A stretch of DNA of 64,000 nt from Streptomyces angustmyceticus. GTDB lineage: Bacteria > Actinomycetota > Actinomycetes > Streptomycetales > Streptomycetaceae. Made by a program: the position numbers and the translations under genes. Below the pieces are notes generated by a model. It did no database searches. It saw nothing but the letters and a program-made list of their open reading frames with translations, and was not told the DNA's origin. Below, one piece after another: positions 49,794 to 59,947 of this stretch. The DNA lies in assembly GCF_019933235.1 (NCBI RefSeq), contig NZ_CP082945.1, positions 5,927,501-5,991,500 of the forward strand. Reading direction: 5' to 3'. Positions within the stretch are counted from its first letter, which is position 1. Each line of letters opens with the position of its first letter.

Positions 49794-50171
49794 GGGGCGC
49801 GGGGGAGGAGGGAGCGGAGGCCACCGGGGCATGGGGCGCGGGTCGGCGGGTCGCCGCGTCACCCGTACCGGCGGGGCGACGGCGGGGTGACGCGGCGATG
49901 GGCCGGCGGGGCCGGGGTGGCGGGAGTCCGTCGGTCGGTGGGGGAGTGGGGTGGGGTGGGTGGGGGCGGCGCCCCGGGGGGGGGGAGGGGAAGGCGGAAT
50001 GCGTGACCAGCCCCCGTCGCCCGCCGGCCCGCCCCTGCCGCTGCCCTGCCTCCCGCCCCCGCCCGCCCCGCCACCCGGTGCTCGGACGGCTCCGTAGACG
50101 GCGGACGGCGCGGGACGGAATAGGGTGGTGGGCGCCTAGACGTTCATGCCCCCGCCGAGGAGCCACCCGCC
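49794..50171. other. Gene-free G-rich spacer
   Basis: 378 nt with no credible coding frame. The plus strand has a run of G tracts at 49938-49967 (five or more G3-5 runs with 1-3 nt loops), a possible G-quadruplex, and another C/G block near 49970-49998. A promoter for the following methyltransferase may lie near 50120 (AATAGGGT). Confidence 0.5.
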
Positions 50172-50927
50172 GTGTCTGACCCGCTGCGCCCCCGCGCATC
50201 CCTTCGTACCGCCGTGGTCTGGGAAGTCCTCAAGGACGCCCTGGAGCGCCGGGTCAAGGCCGCCGGGCGCGACGCCCTGGACGTCCTCGACACCGGCGGC
50301 GGCACCGGCAACTTCGCCGTGCCGGTGGCCCGCCTCGGCCACCACGTCACGGTCGTCGACCCCAGCCCCAACGCCCTCTTCGCCCTGGAGCGCCGCGCCG
50401 CCGAGGCCGGCGTCGCCGACCGGGTACGGGCGGTGCAGGGGGACGTCCACGGCCTGTTCGACGTCGTCGAGCGCGGCGGCTACGACACCGTGCTCTGCCA
50501 CGGCGTGCTGGAGTACGTCGACGACCCGGCCGAGGGCATCCGCAACGCCGTCGACGCCCTGCGCCCCGCCGGCACCCTCAGCCTGCTCGCGGCCGGCCTG
50601 GGCGGTGCCGTCCTCGCGCGCGCCCTCGCGGGCCACTTCACCGAGGCCCACCAGGCCCTCACCGACCCGGCCGGCCGCTGGGGCGAGGGCGACCCGATGC
50701 CCCGCCGGTTCACCGCCGACCAGCTCTCCGAGCTGGTGTCCGCCACCGGACTGCAGGTCGGTGCGGTGCACGGCGTGCGGGTCTTCGCCGACCTCGTCCC
50801 CGGGGTGCTGGTCGACACCGAGCCGGGCGCCATGGAAGCCCTGCTGAAGCTCGAAGCGGCCGCCGCCGAACAGCCCGCGTTCCACTCCGTGGCCACTCAG
50901 CTGCACGTCCTCGCCGAGCGCGACTGA
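50172..50927 (+). CDS. SAM-dependent methyltransferase
   Basis: 251 residues from GTG 50172. Class I methyltransferase: motif I LDVLDTGGGTGNFAVPVARL, acidic post-I residue in VTVVDPSPNA, motif II region VQGDVHGLFDVV, and YDTVLCHGVLEYVDDPAEG (motif IV). The C-terminal part resembles SmtA/CmoA-like tRNA or small-molecule methyltransferases. The substrate is unknown. It precedes the DUF3040 gene by 258 bp. Confidence 0.88.
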   Translation: MSDPLRPRASLRTAVVWEVLKDALERRVKAAGRDALDVLDTGGGTGNFAVPVARLGHHVTVVDPSPNALFALERRAAEAGVADRVRAVQGDVHGLFDVVERGGYDTVLCHGVLEYVDDPAEGIRNAVDALRPAGTLSLLAAGLGGAVLARALAGHFTEAHQALTDPAGRWGEGDPMPRRFTADQLSELVSATGLQVGAVHGVRVFADLVPGVLVDTEPGAMEALLKLEAAAAEQPAFHSVATQLHVLAERD

Positions 50928-51185
50928 CCCACCCGGCACACCCGGCTACCGCGTGCAGTCGGCCACAGACCACCCGATCAGCCCCTTCGCCCCGTATGAT
51001 CGGGGTACGACGTTCCGGCATGGCGGACAGGCGGGTGGGGAATGCAGGCAGCATCACCACCGGTCGCCGCGGCGGCCCGGACAGTGAATTGGCGTCGAGG
51101 GGCGGGTTTCACGGGGACGATTCCCTGCCTATCCTGAAAGGGTCGCACCCCGGTCGCCCCCGCGACCGACGAGTAGGAGGACTCC

Positions 51186-51593
51186 GTGCCGCTCTCGGAG
51201 CACGAGCAGCGCATGCTCGAGCAAATGGAGCGAGCGCTGTACGCCGAAGATCCCAAGTTCGCGACAGCGCTTGAGGGAAGCGGGCTGCGTACGTACACCC
51301 GGCGACGGGTCTACCAAGCGGTCGCGGGCTTCCTGGTGGGTATCGCCCTGCTCATGGCCGGCATGGTCGCGCAGCAGATCTGGATCAGCGTGGTGGGATT
51401 CCTCGTCATGCTCGGCTGCGCGGTGCTGGCGGTCACGGGCTGGCGCAAGGCTCCCAAGAACGGTGAGCAGCAGTCCGGCGCGGGTGCCGGAGGTGGTGCT
51501 CCGGCGCGCCGACAGGCCAGGCAGCGGCGCTCGATGATGAACCGCATCGAGGACCGTTGGCAGCGGCGCAGGGACGAACAGCAGGGCCACTGA
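51186..51593 (+). CDS. DUF3040 small membrane protein
   Basis: 135 residues from GTG 51186 with TAGGAGG upstream. The N-terminus MPLSEHEQRMLEQMERALYA and the first ~35 residues are the DUF3040 signature; two membrane helices follow (QAVAGFLVGIALLMAGMV, WISVVGFLVMLGCAVLAV), and the tail is Arg/Gln-rich. The family is restricted to actinobacteria and often lies near division or envelope genes. Function unknown. Confidence 0.9.
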   Translation: MPLSEHEQRMLEQMERALYAEDPKFATALEGSGLRTYTRRRVYQAVAGFLVGIALLMAGMVAQQIWISVVGFLVMLGCAVLAVTGWRKAPKNGEQQSGAGAGGGAPARRQARQRRSMMNRIEDRWQRRRDEQQGH

Positions 51594-52019
51594 GCCGACG
51601 AGCAGGAGTCCGCCGGACCGCCTCCACCGGGTCTGGCGGACCGTTTCTGCCGGTCCGGACGGTTTCCCTCCACCGGGTCCGGGCGGACGGTTTCCGCCGG
51701 GTTCCTGCCGGGTTCCGATGGTGCGTGCATTCCTGCTCCGGAGAGTCACCGTGCCCTGCGGGAGTTAATCCGGCCTTTTTGTTTCTCATCCCTTTCTTGC
51801 GCTGCTTTTCCGGCTTTTCCCGGGCCTGTTTCTTACCGCCTCTTCCTGCCTCTCTTTCGTAGCTTCCGCGCGGTTTCCTCCCGGCCTTTCCACGGCGGCG
51901 TTCCCGGTGTGCCGATACGTCCGCCCGGCAGCGCGCGGGCGGGAGCTGATCGCTTCTGGTCCGGTTCCGGTTTTCCGGTGGGCAGGCGCCGGATTCCGGC
52001 CGTGGGAAGCGGGGGTCTC
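51594..52019. other. Pyrimidine-rich non-coding region with degenerate direct repeats
   Basis: No credible gene. 51600-51720 contains about four degenerate units beginning GAC(C/G)GTTTC or GACCGCCTC and ending CCGGGT. From ~51770 to 51900 the plus strand is strongly T/C-rich (for example TTTTTGTTTCTCATCCC), well below the GC level of the rest of the window. It lies between convergent genes. Confidence 0.6.
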
Positions 52020-52059
52020 CGTGTGGTGGCCGCCCGGTCTCCCGGGCGGCCACCACACG
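52020..52059 (-). terminator. Strong terminator after the transglutaminase gene
   Basis: Perfect 18-bp stem (52020-52037 with 52042-52059) with a TCTC loop, 24 nt after the stop of the minus-strand transglutaminase gene. On the plus strand it is followed by TTTT, so it probably works in both directions. Confidence 0.88.
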
Positions 52060-52082
52060 TTTTCCCGCCACATGCCTCGTGA

Positions 52083-54524
52083 CTATGCGCGCTGACGGCC
52101 CGGCCGGAGGGAAGCCGCCGCGCGCCGTGCCGCGGCCACCGGGCGGCTGGTGCGGCACCGGACCAGCCACGCAGTCCAGCGGGCGGACCAGGCCCAGCGC
52201 AGGCGGGCGGCGGAGCGCGGTGCGAGCTGGGCGCGCAGCCGCACCGCACGGCTCGCCCCGTCGCGCAACCCGGCACGGACGTGGTGCACGTCCGCGGCGA
52301 GCCCGGAGACCGGCTGTGGTTGCGGTGCGTACAGGACCTGTTCCACCGCCGCCGCGACGCGCTGCACAGCCGCTGCGGACTCCGGCGGCAGCTGCCCGAG
52401 GCGGATGATCCGCGCGGCCGCCTTGCGCGGGGTCAGCGAGTCGTCCGGCGGGATGTCGAAGTCCCAGGCGGTGTCCAGCAGCTCCCGCCAGGCGGCGAGG
52501 GTGCCCGCCGCGCCGTCCCCGTCCGGGCCGTCGCCCGCCAGCCGTCGGGAGCGCAGACGCCGGCGCCACAGCAGCGGGACCGTGGGCAGCAGCAGAACGA
52601 GCGCGCCGGCCAATGCGAGGCCGAGGGGCGCCCAGGAGGACGAGCCGCTCTCCGGCGGGTGGGTGCCGGTCTCCGTGGGCAACGAGATGCAGCCCGGGGT
52701 GGAGCCGGACCGCTGCCCGTCGGGGCCGCAGGACGGGTCCGCGGAAGGGTGCTCCGAGGGGGCCGTGGGCCGGGAGGGCGCGGGGGCCGGGGTGTCGGGG
52801 CCGGTCGTGCCCCGGCTGTCGGGGTACGCGTAGTCGGGGATGCTGCCGCGGCTCGGGGTCGGCTCGAAGCGGGTCCAGCCGATGCCCTGGAAGTACAGCT
52901 CGGGCCAGGCGTGGGCGTCCTTGAGACCGACCGAGGTCGTGCCGTCGGGCTGCTTGGTGCCCGGGGTGAAGCCGACCGCGACCCGGGCCGGGATGCCCAG
53001 CGTCCGGGCCATCGCCGCCATCGAGAAGGAGAAGTGGACGCAGAAGCCTTCCTTCTGCCGCAGGAACCGCGCGATGGCCCCGGAACCGCTGCCCGCCCGG
53101 ACGTCCGTGTTGTAGCTGAAGCCGCCGTTGACCGCGAACCAGTCCTGGAGTTTGACGGCCTTGGCGTAGGTGGTCGGTGCGCCGCGGGTGACCCGGCGGG
53201 CGGTGTCGCGGACGACGGCGGGCAGTGAGGCCGGGACCTTGGTGTACTCGCGGAGCAGGCCCGCGGGCGGCGCCGGCGCGGCGGCCAGCTGCCCGGGGGT
53301 GGGGCGTACTTGGAGGCTCTCGACCTGGTACTGCAGGCCGTGGGTGTTCTGCCCGCGGTCCCCGACGAGCGTGCGGCCCTTGGGCTCGAAGCGCCAGCGC
53401 CCGGAGATGTCCACCTTGGACGCCGGGTAGGGCAGCGGCAGCCAGTTCTGGGCGTACCACCCGGCGGTCGAGATCGAGGTGTTGATCCGGGTGAGGTCGA
53501 CGGTGGAGCCGAGGCCGGGCGGCCGGGGGAGCCGCTCGGGGACGTCCGTGACGGTGCGTTCGGACGGCTTCCACGTCGTGCCGTCGAACTGGTCGAGGGC
53601 GACGATCCGCAGGTACAGATCGCGGGTGTCGGAGGCGGTCGTGCGGTAGTTGAGGACTTCCCTGTCCTCGGGCTGGTTGAGGCTGTCCTGCAGCGACACC
53701 AGCGGGTTCACCGCGGAGATGGTGCCGCCGCCGCTGCCGGGCCCCGCGCCGTTGCCGGAGCCGACCAGCAACCCGCCGTCGAGGGTGGGCAGCAGGGCGG
53801 GCACCACCACGGCGAGCCCGAGCGCCAGCGCGCCGATCCTGCGGCCCGTACGCACCGGGGCACCGGCGGGGCCGCCCGCGCCGGCGGCGAACCCCCGTCC
53901 GCCGCCCGGCCGGTCCGCGCCGTTGCCCGGCCCGCCGAACACCCGGCCCCACTGGGAGAGCCGGTCGCGGCCCTCGGCCAGCAGGAGCAGCAGATAGCCG
54001 GCCGCCGCGATCAGGAACAGCAGCCAGCCGGCGCCGCCCCGGGACAGTCCGGCCGCCACCGAGTACAGCGCGAGCAGCGGCAGCCCGGCGGGCGCCGCGG
54101 TGCGGTAGGTGACCGCCAGCGCGTCCACGGCCAGCCCTATCACCAGCACGCCGGAGACCAGCAGCAGCCGGATGCCGGGGGTGACGGGGGCGGGGATGGC
54201 GTACCGGCCGACGTCGCGGACACCGTCCTCCAGCAGCCGGCCGAACTCGGTGAGGGCGTCCGGGCCCGGCAGCAGCCCGAGGACCGCTTCGTCCCGGACG
54301 AACAGCAGGGTCATCAGGGGGACGCCGGCCAGGGCCTGTACGGCGATGGTCAGCGGTCCGGCGAGCGGGACCCGGCGGGCGGCCGCGCCCACGCCGCTCA
54401 TGAGGGCCAGCAGGATCGCCGCCTCGAACATCCAGGTGACCGGGTCCACCAGGGGTAGCAGCGCGCAGGCCGCGCACAGGGTGGCCACCGTCGCGCACAG
54501 CGCCAGCCGCGCCCGGCCGCTCAT
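52083..54524 (-). CDS. Membrane transglutaminase-like protein (TgpA type)
   Basis: 813 residues from ATG 54524. The N-terminal ~225 residues contain about seven membrane helices, with one more helix near 650. A periplasmic transglutaminase-like domain (~400-560) has the catalytic Cys in KEGFCVHFSFSMAAMARTLG, His in LKDAHAWPELYFQG and Asp/Glu in the following strand. The C-terminal ~130 residues are a DUF4129-like domain. TgpA-type proteins act with MoxR and DUF58 proteins. Its start overlaps the stop of a 43-codon frame that bridges it to the DUF58 gene. Confidence 0.92.
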   Translation of the reverse strand: MSGRARLALCATVATLCAACALLPLVDPVTWMFEAAILLALMSGVGAAARRVPLAGPLTIAVQALAGVPLMTLLFVRDEAVLGLLPGPDALTEFGRLLEDGVRDVGRYAIPAPVTPGIRLLLVSGVLVIGLAVDALAVTYRTAAPAGLPLLALYSVAAGLSRGGAGWLLFLIAAAGYLLLLLAEGRDRLSQWGRVFGGPGNGADRPGGGRGFAAGAGGPAGAPVRTGRRIGALALGLAVVVPALLPTLDGGLLVGSGNGAGPGSGGGTISAVNPLVSLQDSLNQPEDREVLNYRTTASDTRDLYLRIVALDQFDGTTWKPSERTVTDVPERLPRPPGLGSTVDLTRINTSISTAGWYAQNWLPLPYPASKVDISGRWRFEPKGRTLVGDRGQNTHGLQYQVESLQVRPTPGQLAAAPAPPAGLLREYTKVPASLPAVVRDTARRVTRGAPTTYAKAVKLQDWFAVNGGFSYNTDVRAGSGSGAIARFLRQKEGFCVHFSFSMAAMARTLGIPARVAVGFTPGTKQPDGTTSVGLKDAHAWPELYFQGIGWTRFEPTPSRGSIPDYAYPDSRGTTGPDTPAPAPSRPTAPSEHPSADPSCGPDGQRSGSTPGCISLPTETGTHPPESGSSSWAPLGLALAGALVLLLPTVPLLWRRRLRSRRLAGDGPDGDGAAGTLAAWRELLDTAWDFDIPPDDSLTPRKAAARIIRLGQLPPESAAAVQRVAAAVEQVLYAPQPQPVSGLAADVHHVRAGLRDGASRAVRLRAQLAPRSAARLRWAWSARWTAWLVRCRTSRPVAAARRAAASLRPGRQRA

Positions 54525-54652
54525 GCCCGCGCCCCGCTTCCCCCGGCCGCCGGGCGCCGCCTGCCGGCCCGGCCGCGGAGCGCGACCGGCCCGCCGCCTG
54601 CTCGCCGCCGCCCGTCCGTCGTCGTCCCTGTGATGTCCCTGCCCCCGTTCAT
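54521..54652 (-). CDS. Possible 43-residue bridging ORF
   Basis: ATG 54652 overlaps the DUF58 stop (ATGA) and its own TGA overlaps the transglutaminase ATG (ATGA), giving a seamless chain of termination-reinitiation. The peptide begins MNGGRDITGTTTDGRRR and is Arg/Gly/Ala-rich without a known domain. It may be a real small protein, or only a conduit that keeps ribosomes moving to the transglutaminase. Confidence 0.5.
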   Translation of the reverse strand: MNGGRDITGTTTDGRRRAGGGPVALRGRAGRRRPAAGGSGARA

Positions 54653-56036
54653 GTCCGGCCCCCGCTCACCGTCTTCGGTGCCTCCGTGCCCGTGCCCGTG
54701 TCCGCCGGCGGCAGCGGCCCGCCGCCGTCCGCAGCGGCGCGCCACAGGTCGGCGAGCGCGTCGCCGGGGACCACCGGCAGCGCCGTCCAGCCGGCCCTGC
54801 GCAGCAGCCGCAGCCGTTCGGCGACCGGGACCTGGCCGGCGGCGAACCTGATGCCGCCGGGGCCCCGCGTCCAGGCATCGCCGTCCAGCACGAAGGCCAC
54901 GGCCGCGCCGCAGCGCTGCCGCATCCGTCCGGCGACCGCCGCCTGTTCCTCGTCCAGATCGCCGAAGAAGGCGATCAGCAGTCCTTCGTTGCCGCCGCGC
55001 ACGGCGTCGTACGCCGCCGAGAGGCCCTCTTCCTCGGAGTGGTCCACGACGGCGAGGGTGTCCAGCAGCAGGCCCACGGCGTCGGCGGATTCGGTGCCGC
55101 CCGCGATGCCGCCGGCGCCGTCGGGGCCCGGTACGGAGGTCCCGGTGTCGGTCAGCAGCCGCACCGAGAAGCCGCGCTCCAGCAGGTGCACGGCGGCCGA
55201 GGCGGCGCCCGTCACCGCCCACTCGAAGGCCGAGTCGGGGCCCGCTCCCGGGTGGGCGGTCCCGCGGGTGTCGAGCAGGACCGTGCAGCGCGCCTTCTGC
55301 GGCTGCTCCTCCCGGCGGACCATCAACTCGCCGAAGCGCGCGGTGGACCGCCAGTGGACCCGGCGCAGGTCGTCGCCGTGCCGGTAGTCGCGCGGGATGA
55401 GGTCGTCCTCGCCGGCCAGCGCAAGGGAGCGCTGCCGGCCGTCGCCGTACCCGGCCGCCTCGCCCGCCAGCCGCACCGGCGGCAGCGGTTCGACGCGCGG
55501 CACGACGGTGAGGGTGTCGACGGAGCTGAACGAACGGGTCAGCTCGCACATCCCGAAGGGGTCCGAGAGCCGCAGCTGCAGCGGGCCCAGCGGATAGCGT
55601 CCGCGCAGGTCGGAGCGGACGCGGTAGGACACCTCGCGGCGGCCGCCCGCCTCGACCCGGTCCAGGACGAAGCGCGGCCGGGGACCGAGGACGTACGGCA
55701 CCCGGTCCTGGAGCATCAGCACGCCCGTCGGCAGCCGGGAGATGTTCTCCATCCGCAGCCGGACGCGGGACTCGGCCGCGGCGGGCACCCGGGCGGGGGC
55801 GAGCGCGCGGCTGCCCGCGACCCGGTAGCGGGTGCGGTGCAGCACCAGGACGCACACCAGCGGGAGGGCGGCGAGCAGCAGCCCGACCCGCAGCAGATCC
55901 GCCTGGCCCAGGAGGTAGGAGCAGGCAACGGCGGCCACCCCGGCCGCCAGGAACGACCTGCCCCGTGTCGTCAGCCCCCCGAGGGCCGCCCGTACCCCGC
56001 CCCGTTCCGCCGTGCCCTCGTCGCCCCCCTCGGACA

Positions 56037-56040
<4 letters not shown>
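54649..56040 (-). CDS. DUF58 (vWA-like) protein
   Basis: 463 residues from GTG 56040, overlapping the MoxR stop by 4 nt; ATG 56037 is an alternative. Two membrane helices near residues 30-70, a beta-sandwich region with the DUF58 signature DLIPRDYRHGDDLRRVHWRS, then a vWA-like domain (TVLLDTRGTAH, with Asp as part of a MIDAS-like site) to ~400. DUF58 proteins are partners of MoxR ATPases. The middle gene of the MoxR-DUF58-transglutaminase operon. Confidence 0.93.
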
Positions 56041-57128
<1,088 letters not shown>

Positions 57129-57359
57129 TCGGCCCTCCTCGGCCCCGAACCACGGGCCGATACCCCCTTTGCGGACCGGCCCACCCCGAACGTGGCGTCC
57201 CGCCCGGCCGTTGCCGGGACGACGTCACCCCCGCATTCTTGCCGCCCGCGCGGCCTCACGTCATGACCTGTGGATAACTCACAAGGATAAGTCCCGGCCT
57301 TCACGACGAAACCGACTTTCCGGGCCGACCCGCACGTCAGGCGGGGCGGCCCGGACGCC

Positions 57360-57920
57360 TCAGCCCTGCGGGTCGATCTCCCGCAGCAGTCCGGTGGTGA
57401 CGTCGAAGACGAAGCCGCGGACATCGTCGGTGTGCAGGAGGAAGGGGGAGGTGCGCACCCGCTGCATGGACTGCCGTACGTCCTCGTCGAGGTCCTTGAA
57501 CGCCTCGACCGCCCAGGTCGGACGCTGCCCGACCTCGGCCGCCAGGTCGTGGCGGAAGTCCTCGGTGAGGCCGAGCAGGCCGCAGCCGGTGTGGTGGATG
57601 AGCACGACCGAGCGGGTGCCCAGGGCGCGCTGGCTGATGGTCAGCGACCGGATGATGTCGTCGGTGACCACGCCACCGGCGTTGCGGATGGTGTGGCAGT
57701 CGCCGAGCTCCAGGCCGAGCGCCCTGTGCAGGTCGATCCGGGCGTCCATGCAGGCCACGACGGCGACCTTCTGGACGGGCCGGGCGTCCATCCCGGGGTC
57801 GGTGAAGGCATCGGCGTAGCGCCGGTTGGCCTCGACGAGACGGTCGGTGACGCTGCCGCCCGCGGGGGCGGCAGCGCTGTCGGCGGACGGGGGCAGCGGC
57901 TGCGATGCAGGTATGGGCAT
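57360..57920 (-). CDS. Beta-carbonic anhydrase
   Basis: 186 residues. Zinc ligands Cys57, His110 and Cys113 (VACMDARID and LIHHTGCG) and the Asp59-Arg61 dyad are all in place. It interconverts CO2 and bicarbonate in the cytoplasm. ATG 57920 has TACCTT about 6 nt upstream, consistent with a leaderless transcript. A 13-bp inverted repeat lies just upstream. Confidence 0.94.
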   Translation of the reverse strand: MPIPASQPLPPSADSAAAPAGGSVTDRLVEANRRYADAFTDPGMDARPVQKVAVVACMDARIDLHRALGLELGDCHTIRNAGGVVTDDIIRSLTISQRALGTRSVVLIHHTGCGLLGLTEDFRHDLAAEVGQRPTWAVEAFKDLDEDVRQSMQRVRTSPFLLHTDDVRGFVFDVTTGLLREIDPQG

Positions 57921-57938
57921 GGATTCAAGGTAATCGCC

Positions 57939-57970
57939 GCCCGCCCTTCCGGCCGCACGGAAGGGCGGGC
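57939..57970. repeat. Inverted repeat upstream of carbonic anhydrase
   Basis: Perfect 13-bp arms GCCCGCCCTTCCG/CGGAAGGGCGGGC around GCCGCA, 19-50 nt upstream of the carbonic anhydrase start. If the gene is leaderless this covers the -35 region and could be an operator. Confidence 0.6.
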
Positions 57971-58093
57971 ATAGGGGGCAACATCACCCCTTGTGAGGTA
58001 CTCCACAGGGCCGTTCGTGGCGCCGCCGTCCGGGTGACGGGCCCGTGGGGAGGGCGGCGCGAAAGCCGTCGCGGGACGCGCGGAACCGGTTGA

Positions 58094-58121
58094 TTGACCG
58101 GGGCGGGCGGTGGACTAAAGT
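58094..58121 (+). promoter_or_regulatory. Promoter of the dcw cluster
   Basis: TTGACC (58094-58099), 16-nt spacer, TAAAGT (58116-58121): a good vegetative promoter for rsmH-ftsL-ftsI-murE-murF. The leader to the first start codon is about 220 nt. Confidence 0.75.
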
Positions 58122-58136
58122 GGCGCGAAGTGGGAG
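58117..58136 (+). promoter_or_regulatory. MraZ-like box repeats
   Basis: AAAGTGGCGC directly followed by GAAGTGGGAG, two direct repeats with a 10-bp period that overlap the -10 box. This is the pattern of MraZ boxes (AAAGTGK-N3 repeats) found before dcw clusters. No mraZ gene is present upstream of rsmH in this window. Confidence 0.55.
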
Positions 58137-58346
58137 GCGTGACGCTCTCCTTGGATACCGGAATCCTCGCGTGCGCGCATCGTACGTACGGCTCGGCCTC
58201 CTCCCGCTCCCAGGGTCTTCCGACGTCACTTCCCCGTCGCCGGAGGGCCACTTCCCCTTCAGAGCGGGCGGGGACCAAGCGGTACGTGCGGCATCCCCCA
58301 GCCAGCGGCCGGGGCCCCACCTGCCGCCCAGCCCATCGGAAGGCAC

Positions 58347-58430
58347 ATGAGCCAGCGTAGCGAGCGAATCAGGAAGCGGTGCGCGCCCGCCGCCCGCAGG
58401 CGGGCCGAGCGCAGCGGGGCCGTCGCATGA
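58347..58430 (+). CDS. 27-codon leader ORF coupled to rsmH
   Basis: ATG 58347 is preceded by GGAAGG at 3-nt spacing; the frame encodes a strongly basic peptide (MSQRSERIRKRCAP start) and its TGA overlaps the rsmH ATG (ATGA). rsmH itself has no good ribosome site, so reinitiation from this frame is the likely way it is translated. Confidence 0.6.
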   Translation: MSQRSERIRKRCAPAARRRAERSGAVA

Positions 58431-59395
58431 CCAACAGCACTCGCCACGTCCCCGTCATGCTCCAGAGGTGTCTGGACATGCTCGCCCCCGCTCTCGCGGA
58501 GCCCGGCGCGGTCGTCGTCGACTGCACGCTCGGCCTCGGCGGGCACAGCGAGGCACTGCTGGCCACCTTCCCGGCGGCCCGGCTGATCGCCCTCGACCGC
58601 GACCCCTCGGCCCTGAAGCTCGCGGGGGAGCGGCTCGCCCCGTACGGGGACCGCGCCACCCTGGTGCACGCCGTCTACGACGAGCTCCCCGAGGTCCTCG
58701 ACCGTCTCGGCACCCCGCGTGTGCAGGGCGTCCTGTTCGACCTCGGGGTGTCCTCCATGCAGCTCGACGAGGCCGACCGCGGCTTCGCGTACGCGCAGGA
58801 CGCCCCGCTGGACATGCGGATGGACCAGACGACCGGCATCAGCGCCGCGGAGGTCCTCAACACCTACGCGCCCGGTGAGCTGGTCCGGATCCTGCGGGCC
58901 TACGGGGAGGAGAAACAGGCCAAGCGGATCGTCGAGGCCGTCGTCCGCGAGCGCGCGAAGGAGCCGTTCACCAACAGCGGGCGGCTGGTCGAGCTGATCC
59001 GTGACGCGCTGCCGCAGGCCGCCAAGCGCACCGGCGGCAACCCCGCCAAGCGCACGTTCCAGGCGCTGCGCATCGAGGTCAACGGCGAGCTGGCGAGTGT
59101 CGAGCGGGCGATCCCGGCCGCCGTGCGGGCGCTCGCAGTGGGCGGCCGGATCGCCGTGCTCTCCTACCAGTCGCTGGAGGACCGGCTGGTCAAGCAGGTC
59201 TTCGCGGCCGGCGCCGCCAACACGGCGCCCGCCGGGCTCCCGGTCGTCCCCGAGCGCTACCAGCCCCGGCTCAAGCTGCTCACCCGCGGCGCCGAACTCC
59301 CCACGGAGGAGGAGGTCGCCGAGAACCGCCGCGCGGCCCCCGCCCGGCTGCGCGGCGCGGAGCGCATCCGCGAGAACGTCGAGGACACCGCATGA
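58427..59395 (+). CDS. rsmH: 16S rRNA (cytosine1402-N4)-methyltransferase RsmH
   Basis: 322 residues from ATG 58427; an in-frame ATG at 58379 is not conserved in the family. MraW motifs: RHVPVMLQRCLDML, VVDCTLGLGGHSEALL (SAM loop), ALDRDPSALK, GVLFDLGVSSMQLDEADRGF, PLDMRMDQ, and FQALRIEVNGEL. It methylates C1402 in the ribosomal decoding centre. First gene of the dcw cluster; ftsL overlaps its stop by 4 nt. Confidence 0.95.
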   Translation: MTNSTRHVPVMLQRCLDMLAPALAEPGAVVVDCTLGLGGHSEALLATFPAARLIALDRDPSALKLAGERLAPYGDRATLVHAVYDELPEVLDRLGTPRVQGVLFDLGVSSMQLDEADRGFAYAQDAPLDMRMDQTTGISAAEVLNTYAPGELVRILRAYGEEKQAKRIVEAVVRERAKEPFTNSGRLVELIRDALPQAAKRTGGNPAKRTFQALRIEVNGELASVERAIPAAVRALAVGGRIAVLSYQSLEDRLVKQVFAAGAANTAPAGLPVVPERYQPRLKLLTRGAELPTEEEVAENRRAAPARLRGAERIRENVEDTA

Positions 59396-59940
59396 AAGCC
59401 CAGGGGAGGCCGCGCGGCAGACAAAAACGCCTGACCGCGCTGCTCCCCTCCGGCGGCGGATCCGCCGGCACCGCGGCGCGCACGCCCTTCGTGGTCCTCA
59501 TCGTCGTCCTGCTCGGCTCCGGGCTGATCACCCTGCTGCTGCTCAACTCCGCTCTTAACCAGGGGTCGTTCGAGCTCAGCAAGCTGGAGAAGAAGACCGA
59601 CGAGCTGACCGACGAGCAGCAGGCGCTGCAGCAGGAGGTGGACGCGTACTCCGCCCCGGGCGCGCTGGAGCGGCGGGCCCGCCGGCTGGGCATGGTGCCC
59701 GGCGGCAGCCCCGCGTTCCTGCTCCCGGACGGCACCGTCCGCGGCCGGACGGGCGCGGCCACGTCGCAGGGCGCGCCGCTGAGCACCTCCGCCGAGCCGT
59801 CGGCGCCGGGCGCGAGGGGCCACCGGCCCCCGTCCGCCCCGCCCCTCCCGCCGGTCCGGGACCTCGCCGGCGCACCGGCCCCGGACGGCGCCGCACCGGC
59901 GGCCCAGGCCGGCCCCTCCCCGACGACCTCCGGCAGGTGA
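59392..59940 (+). CDS. ftsL: FtsL-like division protein
   Basis: 182 residues, starting within the rsmH stop (ATGA). A basic cytoplasmic N-terminus, one membrane helix (~31-52, PFVVLIVVLLGSGLITLLLL), a short coiled coil (LEKKTDELTDEQQALQQEVD) and the GALERRARRLGMVP segment of the septum-initiator/FtsL family. The Ala/Pro/Gly-rich C-terminal tail is variable. FtsL bridges FtsB/FtsQ and FtsI at the septum. Confidence 0.88.
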   Translation: MKAQGRPRGRQKRLTALLPSGGGSAGTAARTPFVVLIVVLLGSGLITLLLLNSALNQGSFELSKLEKKTDELTDEQQALQQEVDAYSAPGALERRARRLGMVPGGSPAFLLPDGTVRGRTGAATSQGAPLSTSAEPSAPGARGHRPPSAPPLPPVRDLAGAPAPDGAAPAAQAGPSPTTSGR

Positions 59941-59947
59941 TGGCGGC

